DNA of 5,217 bases from a bacterium (lineage in GTDB: Bacteria; DYJV01; JALVYZ01), in assembly GCA_027037705.1 (NCBI GenBank), contig JALVYZ010000033.1, forward strand, positions 1 to 5,217. Reading direction: 5' to 3'. The position numbers and the translations under genes were made by a program. The notes beneath the pieces are model-generated. The model worked only from the letters and a program-made list of their open reading frames with translations. It searched no databases and was not told the DNA's origin. Of the stretch, positions 1 through 4,946 are shown piece by piece (the stretch's first letter is position 1; each line of letters starts with the position of its first letter).

Positions 1-211
1 TTGCTGCAATACTTAAAATTGCGTCTTTCTTTGGATCAATACCTGTAGTTTCTGTATCAATTACAATATACTTTGCTTCTTCAATTTTTTTATTTAAGTA
101 TTCTTTATTTTTTGTTTTTTTGCAAATATTTTGTACATACCAGATAACAGGATCATGAATTTCCTCTTTTACATTATTATCTGTAAAAAAATTAAAAATT
201 TTTTTTATCAT
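1..211 (-). CDS. DnaQ-family 3'-5' exonuclease, N-terminal 70 residues (runs off left edge)
   Basis: The reading frame starts at ATG 211-209 and stays open to the window edge (70 codons plus one base). About 45 lysine-rich residues precede KYIVIDTETTGIDPKKDAI (47-65). This is the Exo I motif of the DEDD/DnaQ superfamily (polymerase III epsilon-like), with metal-ligand candidates D52 and E54. The family removes nucleotides from 3' ends using two metal ions; Exo II and Exo III lie outside the window, so activity cannot be judged. The start is supported by GGAGGG at 229-224, 12 bases upstream and inside the end of the preceding gene. The preceding stop codon directly abuts this ATG (TAAATG), so the two are almost certainly cotranscribed and probably translationally coupled. 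From memory, DnaQ-like exonucleases often sit beside cNMP-CBS-DUF294 genes near acetate transporter genes, for example around PA3232-PA3235 of Pseudomonas aeruginosa. The substrate is unknown; a role in replication proofreading is unlikely from this context. Confidence 0.85.
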   Translation of the reverse strand, partial: MIKKIFNFFTDNNVKEEIHDPVIWYVQNICKKTKNKEYLNKKIEEAKYIVIDTETTGIDPKKDAILSIAA

Positions 212-1624
212 TTAAAATGGATTCCCTCCAAAATAACTTAATCCTTTATCAAGGTATTTTGATATTGTTTTTAAAGCATTTTTTAGCTTATCCTGGGTAT
301 AAACAGATAACTTCTTTGGGTTTATGAATTTGTTTAGCTCTTCTCCTTTTTCAGCTTGCTCTATTTGATGGTTCAAAATAATTTCGCATACAATATCGTA
401 TGCTTCTTTCACATTTTCAACAGTTTCTGAGCTTAAAGCTTTGATTCTTTCAAGGTGATTCAATCTTGAAATAGTGTTTAAGTCTTTTAATTTTTTATAC
501 AAAGCAAATGCTCTTGTAACATCTACAATAAACATTAATGCAGTTCTTTTAAGATTGAAAGTTCCTTTATATTTGCCTTTTTTTTCAACAACAAAATTTC
601 CAAAAATTGATAATGGAATAGCATGATTTGCATCACTCTTTAGCATTTGAAGGAGAAATACAGGCTTTTCTGATATTTTTTCAAGGATAAATTCCCTTAA
701 ATCCCAAACAAGTGATTCATTTCCATAAAGACTATCAAAGTCAAAAATGATTGATGACCATCTTATCCCCCATTTCCCTGGATTATCAATCCAATTACCA
801 ATATCCTCTTTCCACTCAGAAAGAGTTTTTCTCATTTCTGGATTGGTTACCATTATGTTGCCTTCACATTTTTCATACCCAACAAAATCTAAATTATCCA
901 CAAGATAATTTGCAAATTCTTCTAAATGTTTCTTTTCTGGCTCTGAAAGATTATCTGGATAAATAAATCCGTTATCCTGGTCTGGATCAAGAAACATTTC
1001 TCTTCTTCCACCACTTCCCATGATAATAAAACAGTGAGGAATTTTTTCTACTTCAACATTAAATTTTTCCCTATAATCTTTTGCTGTTAATGAGTAAACT
1101 TTTTTTATAATTTTTAAATGAATTCCAGAAAGTACAGTTAAAATTTCAGCTATAAATTTTGTGGTATCAACTAAATTTTTTGCAATTTTAAACAGATTTG
1201 AATGTATTTCTTTTAGTCCATCTAAATTATTTATGCTATCAATATGCGTTTCATATACTGTAACATTTCTAAAAAGTATTCTTAAAATATCTTTTGAAGA
1301 TATTATTCCAACAGGTATCTTTGATTTACAAATTACAGCATAATCTTCTCCTTTTGTCTGCATTTCATATAGTGCCTCAACCAAAGGGTATTCTGGTGGT
1401 AAGCAAACTGGATTTAAATTCATAAAATCATCTACAATGAAAGATCTGTCTCTTTGAAGATATTTTTCATAATATTTTTTTACAATATTTTTTGCTGTTA
1501 AAAGACCTGCAATCCCACCATCTTTTTCTGTAATAACGATAGAGCCAACATCAGCTTCTGCCATAATTTTTAAAGCTTCAAGAAGGTGTGTCCCTTTTGG
1601 TACTTTAAAAATAGGAGAAGTCAT
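212..1624 (-). CDS. CBS-pair/DUF294 nucleotidyltransferase-like piece (3' part of the split gene)
   Basis: This 470-residue frame follows the in-frame TGA. CBS1 covers about residues 1-50 (MTSPIFKVPKGTHLLEALKI at 1-20) and CBS2 about 64-117, ending GIISSKDILRIL (106-117). A helical linker leads to GSGGRRE (203-209) and DPDQDNG (213-219). This is the signature of DUF294, a putative nucleotidyltransferase domain related to the GlnD/GlnE type; D215 and D217 are the likely metal ligands. The C-terminal part (about 280-460) fits the DUF294 C-terminal domain. CBS pairs commonly bind AMP, ADP, ATP or S-adenosylmethionine. The ATG at 1624 is probably not the native start: the methionine sits in the conserved opening of CBS1 (SYMTSP), so starting here clips the domain. 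A weak AGGA six bases upstream could still allow reinitiation after the TGA. The target of the nucleotidyltransferase is unknown. Position next to acs suggests control of acetate activation, as inference. Confidence 0.85.
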   Translation of the reverse strand: MTSPIFKVPKGTHLLEALKIMAEADVGSIVITEKDGGIAGLLTAKNIVKKYYEKYLQRDRSFIVDDFMNLNPVCLPPEYPLVEALYEMQTKGEDYAVICKSKIPVGIISSKDILRILFRNVTVYETHIDSINNLDGLKEIHSNLFKIAKNLVDTTKFIAEILTVLSGIHLKIIKKVYSLTAKDYREKFNVEVEKIPHCFIIMGSGGRREMFLDPDQDNGFIYPDNLSEPEKKHLEEFANYLVDNLDFVGYEKCEGNIMVTNPEMRKTLSEWKEDIGNWIDNPGKWGIRWSSIIFDFDSLYGNESLVWDLREFILEKISEKPVFLLQMLKSDANHAIPLSIFGNFVVEKKGKYKGTFNLKRTALMFIVDVTRAFALYKKLKDLNTISRLNHLERIKALSSETVENVKEAYDIVCEIILNHQIEQAEKGEELNKFINPKKLSVYTQDKLKNALKTISKYLDKGLSYFGGNPF

Positions 1625-1756
1625 ATATGATCCTAATGAGCGATAAGTTGTTGATAAAAAGGTTTTTTGTTCTTCTTCATGTAAAGTTAATCTTTGATTA
1701 ATTGCTTTTTGGATGAATTCTTTAAAAAGAGGAGACTCCCCAATTAGTCTGTAGAC

Positions 1757-2086
1757 TCAAACATCTGGCAAAAAGATTAATTCACTATCTTCAAGTATCA
1801 TAGCATTAGCATTATAAGTTGATTTCCCAACAAATGCCATTACTCCTACAACATCACCATTTGATAAAATTAATTCATTTTTAAAATCAGGACTTGTTAA
1901 TTGAACTTTACCATCATAAATTAAATACAATCCTTTATGATACTGTTCGCCTTTTCTAAATAATATTTTATCTTTTTCTATAAAAACGGTTTTTGTTTTT
2001 TCACAAAGCTCATCAATCCTCTCGTCATTAATATTTTCTAAAAAGTAGAAACTTTTTAATTTTTCTTTAATTTCATTAAGATTCAT
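1757..2086 (-). CDS. Cyclic-nucleotide-binding-like domain piece (5' part of the split DUF294 gene)
   Basis: This 109-residue frame runs from ATG 2086-2084 to the in-frame TGA. An AGAGG seven bases before the ATG supports the start. Residues about 14-108 read as a CAP_ED/cNMP-binding beta-roll: FRKGEQYHKGLYLIYDGKV (43-61), a GD turn (77-78), then YNANAMILEDSELIFLP (91-107). The domain ends just before its C-terminal helix, which is encoded beyond the TGA, so this piece alone is probably poorly folded. The phosphate-binding cassette looks non-canonical. The position of the CAP GE pair reads GV (81-82), and no arginine occurs between residue 45 and the end, so the arginine that holds the cyclic phosphate is missing. 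I infer that it binds something other than cAMP/cGMP, or acts as a structural or protein-contact module. Its first 11 bases overlap the end of the upstream membrane-protein gene, implying coupled translation. Confidence 0.8.
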   Translation of the reverse strand: MNLNEIKEKLKSFYFLENINDERIDELCEKTKTVFIEKDKILFRKGEQYHKGLYLIYDGKVQLTSPDFKNELILSNGDVVGVMAFVGKSTYNANAMILEDSELIFLPDV

Positions 2087-2315
2087 TTTCTAACCTCTTT
2101 TTTTCTTCATTTAATCTTCTAATCGATGAATCTATATAAATAGCACAACCAAGAGACATTATACTTATAAGCATTAAAGTATCGTTATGTTTAAAAAAAT
2201 TTCTTGTTATAGATAGATCTAAAAACATAATCCCAAATCCCAATCCTATAAGAAAATACATTAACCATTTGCGAATTTTTATTGATCTGTTTATTTTTTT
2301 TAGATTTTTATTCAT
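2076..2315 (-). CDS. Small two-helix membrane protein, first gene of the minus-strand operon
   Basis: A 79-residue protein of no family I recognise. A basic N-terminus (KNLKKINRSIKIRK, 3-16) is followed by a first hydrophobic helix at about 17-34, a short polar loop (TRNFFKHNDT), a second hydrophobic stretch at about 47-62, and a charged tail (RRLNEEKKRLENES, 66-79) that may form a short amphipathic helix or coiled coil. Charge distribution suggests both ends face the cytoplasm. The start is supported by GAGGT at 2325-2321, five bases before the ATG, and by a promoter about 30 bases upstream. Its last 11 bases overlap the start of the cNMP-like gene, a sign of coupled synthesis. I infer that it may anchor or partner the soluble cNMP/CBS/DUF294 protein at the membrane near the symporter, but the sequence does not show this. 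Confidence 0.75.
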   Translation of the reverse strand: MNKNLKKINRSIKIRKWLMYFLIGLGFGIMFLDLSITRNFFKHNDTLMLISIMSLGCAIYIDSSIRRLNEEKKRLENES

Positions 2316-2348
2316 TTTTCACCTCATTTAAAATATATTTTGATGAAT

Positions 2349-2377
2349 TTTATAAGCTAATAGTAATATTTTTTCAA
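2349..2377 (-). promoter_or_regulatory. Sigma70-like promoter for the minus-strand operon
   Basis: On the minus strand TTGAAA (2377-2372) and TATAAA (2354-2349) are spaced by 17 bases; each differs from consensus at one position. Transcription would begin near 2342, giving a leader of about 27 bases before the ATG at 2315. In this AT-rich DNA such boxes arise by chance, but the position directly upstream of the first gene supports the call. Confidence 0.6.
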
Positions 2378-2394
2378 GAAAAAAATAAAAATTA

Positions 2395-2424
2395 TTGACA
2401 TAATAAAAATAATGTTTTAATAAT
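2395..2424 (+). promoter_or_regulatory. Sigma70-like promoter for acs
   Basis: A perfect -35 box TTGACA (2395-2400) is followed after 18 bases by AATAAT (2419-2424), five of six matches to the -10 consensus. Transcription would begin around 2431, leaving a leader of about 47 bases. The A-rich stretch just upstream (2379-2391) could act as an UP element. The -35 box lies 17 bases from that of the divergent promoter, so RNA polymerases at the two promoters could compete. No sigma54 -24/-12 element or CRP-like site was seen. Confidence 0.6.
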
Positions 2425-2465
2425 TATGCATACATCATTTTCTCGCATTAATATCAATAAATTAT

Positions 2466-2472
2466 AAGGAGG
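2466..2472 (+). promoter_or_regulatory. Strong ribosome binding site of acs
   Basis: AAGGAGG lies five bases before ATG 2478. It is a near-ideal SD match, fixes the acs start, and suggests efficient translation. Confidence 0.85.
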
Positions 2473-2477
2473 TCATT

Positions 2478-4451
2478 ATGGCTGAAGCATTATACCAAGA
2501 AAAAATCCCCGTTCCTGAGAAGTTCCGTCAAAAAGCCTACATTAAATCAAGAGAAGAATATGAAAAAATGTGGAAAGAGTCAATTGAAAATTCTGATGAA
2601 TTCTGGGCAAAAATTGCTGAAGAGTATGTTACCTGGTTTAAAAAGTGGGATAAAGTTCAAGATTGGAAGTATTCAAAAGATGAAGTTTATATTAAATGGT
2701 TTATAAATGGAAAATTAAATGTAGCTTATAACTGCCTTGATAGACACCTTGAAAAAAGAGGGGATCAAGTTGCATTAATTTGGGAAGGAAATGAACCAAC
2801 TGAAGATAAAAAATTTACATATCGTGAATTATATGAAGAAGTATGTAAATGTGCAAATGTTCTAAAGTCCCTTGGAGTAAAAAAAGGAGATAGAGTTTCA
2901 ATATATCTACCAATGATTCCAGAACTTGTAATCTCAATGCTTGCATGTGCAAGAATTGGTGCAATTCATTCAATTGTTTTTGGAGGATTTTCAGCAGAAG
3001 CTTTAAGGGATAGAATTCAAGACTGTGAAGCAAAAGTTTTAATTACATGCAATGGCTACTGCAGAGGAAAAAAAGAGATAAATCAAAAACAAAATGCTGA
3101 CAATGCAGTTAAAGAATGTCCAAGTGTTGAAAAAGTAATTGTTGTACCAAGACTTGATAAAGATAAAGTACTGGTAAATATGGTTGAAGGTAGAGATCTT
3201 TGGTGGGATGAAGAGATGGCAAAACAGCCAGCAGAATGCCCTTATGAGGAAATGGATGCAGAAGATCCTTTATTTATTTTATATACTTCAGGTTCAACTG
3301 GAAAACCAAAAGGAGTTTTACACACAACTGGTGGATATTTAGTTTATGTTGCATTTACACATAAGATGATATTTGACTATCATGATGGAGATGTGTATTT
3401 TTGTACTGCTGACATTGGTTGGGTAACAGGCCATAGTTACATTACTTATGGTCCATTATGTAATGGTGCAATTTCATTGATGTTTGAAGGTGTACCAAAT
3501 TATCCAACACCATCAAGATTCTGGGATATAGTTGAAAAACATAAAGTTAATATTTTTTATACAGCACCAACAGCAATTAGAGCTTTAATGAGAGAAGGAG
3601 ACAAATGGGTAGATAGAAATAAATTAAAAACTTTACAACTCCTTGGAACTGTTGGAGAACCAATTAATCCAGAAGCATGGAAATGGTATTTTGAAGTAGT
3701 AGGTGGTAGAGAATGTCCAATTGTTGATACATGGTGGCAAACAGAAACAGGTGGAATTTTAATAAGTGGTTTGCCAGGCGCAATTGATATGAAACCAGGA
3801 ATGGCAACAACTCCATTTTTTGGAGTTGAACCAACAATAGTTGATCCACAAACAGGAAAAGAAATTGAAGGTCCTGGAGAAGGAGCTCTTGTAATAAAAA
3901 GACCATGGCCTGGACAGATGAGAACCGTTTATGGAGATCCAGATAGATTTAGACAGACTTATTTTGTTCAATATGATGGTTACTATTTTTCAGGTGATGG
4001 TGCCGTTAGAGATGAGGATGGAGATTATAGAATTACAGGAAGGATAGATGATGTTATAAATGTTTCTGGACACAGGCTTGGAACAGCTGAAATTGAAAGT
4101 GCTCTTGTTGCGCATGAAGCTGTTGCAGAAGCTGCAGTTGTTGGATTTCCACATGAAATTAAAGGTACAGGAATCTATGCCTATGTAATTTTAAAGGCAG
4201 GCTATGAACCATCTGATGAGTTAAGGAAAGAGCTTGTCCAACAGGTTAGATCAATTATTGGTCCAATAGCAACACCTGATTTTATTCAATTCACATCAGG
4301 ATTACCAAAAACAAGATCTGGTAAAATTATGAGAAGAATTTTAAGGAAAATCGCAGCAAATATCACAGATCCAAAAGAATTTGGTGATACATCCACATTA
4401 GCAGATCCTTCAGTCATTGATGATTTAGTGGCAAACAGATTAAATAAATAG
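2478..4451 (+). CDS. acs: Acetyl-CoA synthetase (AMP-forming), complete
   Basis: The enzyme makes acetyl-CoA from acetate, ATP and CoA through an acetyl-AMP intermediate, releasing AMP and PPi, in the cytoplasm. At 657 residues it matches the usual Acs length of about 650. Visible landmarks: N-terminal ACAS region about 25-85; ATP phosphate loop [11 protein letters not shown] (269-279); [10 protein letters not shown] (417-426), in which W420 corresponds to the tryptophan that restricts the acyl pocket to acetate; FSGDG (504-508) with ribose-contacting D507; hinge and swivel region [16 protein letters not shown] (521-536); and [11 protein letters not shown] (610-620), whose K616 is the catalytic lysine and the usual site of inhibitory acylation. 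The CoA-contact loop reads GYCRGKK (193-199), with Cys where many homologues have Arg. The start is fixed by a strong SD site. The gene is alone on its transcript, between its own promoter and an intrinsic terminator, and is divergent from the DUF294 operon. W420 argues against propionyl-CoA synthetase. Confidence 0.97.
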   Translation: MAEALYQEKIPVPEKFRQKAYIKSREEYEKMWKESIENSDEFWAKIAEEYVTWFKKWDKVQDWKYSKDEVYIKWFINGKLNVAYNCLDRHLEKRGDQVALIWEGNEPTEDKKFTYRELYEEVCKCANVLKSLGVKKGDRVSIYLPMIPELVISMLACARIGAIHSIVFGGFSAEALRDRIQDCEAKVLITCNGYCRGKKEINQKQNADNAVKECPSVEKVIVVPRLDKDKVLVNMVEGRDLWWDEEMAKQPAECPYEEMDAEDPLFILYTSGSTGKPKGVLHTTGGYLVYVAFTHKMIFDYHDGDVYFCTADIGWVTGHSYITYGPLCNGAISLMFEGVPNYPTPSRFWDIVEKHKVNIFYTAPTAIRALMREGDKWVDRNKLKTLQLLGTVGEPINPEAWKWYFEVVGGRECPIVDTWWQTETGGILISGLPGAIDMKPGMATTPFFGVEPTIVDPQTGKEIEGPGEGALVIKRPWPGQMRTVYGDPDRFRQTYFVQYDGYYFSGDGAVRDEDGDYRITGRIDDVINVSGHRLGTAEIESALVAHEAVAEAAVVGFPHEIKGTGIYAYVILKAGYEPSDELRKELVQQVRSIIGPIATPDFIQFTSGLPKTRSGKIMRRILRKIAANITDPKEFGDTSTLADPSVIDDLVANRLNK

Positions 4452-4463
4452 CATTTATTCTAA

Positions 4464-4489
4464 GCGGGAGTTAAGCTCCCGCTTTTTTT
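4464..4489 (+). terminator. Intrinsic terminator of acs
   Basis: A seven-base GC-rich stem, GCGGGAG (4464-4470) and CTCCCGC (4476-4482), closes a five-base loop and is followed by seven T residues (4483-4489). It begins 12 bases after the acs TAG. It stands out in AT-rich DNA and implies that the downstream symporter genes are transcribed mainly from their own promoter. Confidence 0.95.
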
Positions 4490-4500
4490 ATAAAAAATTA

Positions 4501-4536
4501 TTGACAAATTGAATTCAATTTATTAATGTGTATACT
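4501..4536 (+). promoter_or_regulatory. Probable promoter of the symporter operon
   Basis: TTGACA (4501-4506) is a perfect -35 box, but only poor -10 candidates lie 15-17 bases downstream (ATTAAT at 4522, TAATGT at 4524). A second reading uses TTGAAT (4509-4514) and TATACT (4531-4536) with a 16-base spacer, a better -10 with a weaker -35. The latter would start transcription near 4543 and give a leader of about 105 bases. The promoter follows directly on the acs terminator. Confidence 0.5.
4506..4521. promoter_or_regulatory. 16-bp perfect palindrome within the symporter promoter, candidate operator
   Basis: AAATTGAATTCAATTT is exactly equal to its reverse complement (centre between 4513 and 4514) and lies between the candidate -35 and -10 elements. 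That is the usual place for a homodimeric repressor to block RNA polymerase. Being mostly A/T it could arise by chance, and no regulator gene is visible in the window. Confidence 0.4.
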
Positions 4537-4577
4537 TAAAAAATATAACAGTATTTGGTGAATTTTAAACTTTATAG

Positions 4578-4588
4578 AAAGGAGGTGA
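4578..4588 (+). promoter_or_regulatory. Orphan perfect Shine-Dalgarno sequence in the symporter leader
   Basis: AAAGGAGGTGA matches the full complement of a standard 16S rRNA 3' end, yet no ATG, GTG or TTG start lies at a normal distance. The only in-range option is ATT 4595, opening a 12-codon frame (residues after the start: NIIFNFIKIKF) that stops with TAA 4631-4633, just before the next SD. It could be a leader peptide site, a ribosome standby site, or a relic. Confidence 0.45.
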
Positions 4589-4606
4589 GAAGTAATTAAT
4601 ATTATT

Positions 4607-4627
4607 TTTAATTTTATTAAAATTAAA
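4607..4627 (+). repeat. AT-only inverted repeat between the two SD sequences
   Basis: TTTAATTTT (4607-4615) and AAAATTAAA (4619-4627) are perfect nine-base arms around a three-base loop. The hairpin would lie between the orphan SD and the real SD of the DUF4212 gene. Being all A/U it would be weak and easily melted. It may be chance in such AT-rich DNA. Confidence 0.35.
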
Positions 4628-4648
4628 TTTTAAAAGGAGGTAACTCGT

Positions 4649-4945
4649 ATGGCTGAGAAACAAATGATTGACATTAACTTTTTCAGACCTGTTAATGAAA
4701 AAGTTAGGAATGAAGCAAAAGCAGCAAAAGTAATTATTGTTCTCTGGTTCTGCGCAACATTTCTTACTCCTATTATTATTGCTCTTACAGGTGGGCCTGA
4801 TGGTTCGCAATCTTTCTTGTGTAAAATAAGGTTCTTAGGTTTCCCATTTCATTATTGGCTTGTTGCTCAAGGAAGTACAATTGGATATGTTGTTCTCTGT
4901 TGGTTATTTGAAAAATTATGGAATAAATTCGTAAAGGGGGAATAA
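4649..4945 (+). CDS. DUF4212 small subunit of a sodium/solute symporter
   Basis: A 98-residue inner-membrane protein with two predicted helices (about 27-46 and 66-88). The motif GFPFHYWLVAQGS (64-76) before the second helix matches the DUF4212 pattern (G-F-P-x-x-x-W-x-x-Q-G-S), a family of small proteins encoded just upstream of sodium:solute symporters of the acetate/organic-acid type. It resembles DUF485 (YjcH) in size and position, but the motif favours DUF4212. The start is set by AAAAGGAGGT (4632-4641), with eight bases between GGAGG and the ATG. The symporter gene begins one base after its stop codon, so the two are cotranscribed and probably form one transporter. How the small subunit contributes to transport is, to my knowledge, not well established. 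Confidence 0.85.
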   Translation: MAEKQMIDINFFRPVNEKVRNEAKAAKVIIVLWFCATFLTPIIIALTGGPDGSQSFLCKIRFLGFPFHYWLVAQGSTIGYVVLCWLFEKLWNKFVKGE

Positions 4946-4946
4946 A

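Larger units (their letters stand above)
212..2086 (-). pseudogene. cNMP-binding-like/CBS/DUF294 nucleotidyltransferase-like signalling protein, interrupted by one in-frame TGA
   Basis: Two open frames, 2086-1757 and 1624-212, lie in the same frame. They are separated only by TGA 1759-1757 and 44 further sense codons. The bridging peptide begins VYRLIGESPLFKEFIQKAIN, which is what normally follows a cNMP-type domain. If residue 110 were a sense codon the product would be 624 aa, close to the usual size of the cNMP-CBS-DUF294 family as I recall it. Order: cNMP-like domain about 1-125, linker, CBS pair about 152-272, nucleotidyltransferase-like core around 340-380 (GSGGRRE then DPDQDNG), C-terminal DUF294 substrate-binding-like region to 624. 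The protein lacks membrane segments and is presumably cytoplasmic. It lies second in a minus-strand operon, between a small membrane protein (11-base overlap) and an exonuclease (zero spacing). The break may be a real nonsense mutation, a base-calling error, or recoding. The rest of both frames looks well preserved, which argues for a recent or only apparent lesion. The pseudogene label is therefore provisional. Confidence 0.75.

Noticed and set aside
751-966. Plus-strand frame of 71 codons
   Set aside because: It lies wholly inside the DUF294 coding region on the other strand, has no ribosome site and no recognisable domain.
1161-1343. Plus-strand frame of 60 codons
   Set aside because: Antisense shadow of the CBS/DUF294 gene, with no SD or family signature.
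1757-1759. Selenocysteine at the in-frame TGA
   Set aside because: The residue is in a non-catalytic part of a cNMP-like domain, and the downstream hairpin does not fit the usual bacterial SECIS geometry. Kept only as a low-probability alternative.
212-2086. Alternative genetic code with TGA as Trp or Gly
   Set aside because: acs and the other complete genes use TGG and GGN normally and contain no internal TGA codons.
2815-3033. Minus-strand frame of 72 codons inside acs
   Set aside because: Leu/His-rich antisense shadow of the well-supported acs gene.
3664-3971. Two overlapping minus-strand frames (80 and 70 codons) inside acs
   Set aside because: Low-complexity antisense frames opposite conserved Acs motifs; no start signals.
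4565-4810. Minus-strand frame of 81 codons
   Set aside because: It covers the symporter leader and the 5' part of the DUF4212 gene in antisense, Asn/Phe-rich with no family match. The plus-strand gene has the SD site and the motif.
4649-4945. DUF485 (YjcH-like) instead of DUF4212
   Set aside because: Size and position fit both, but GFPFHYWLVAQGS before the second helix matches DUF4212.
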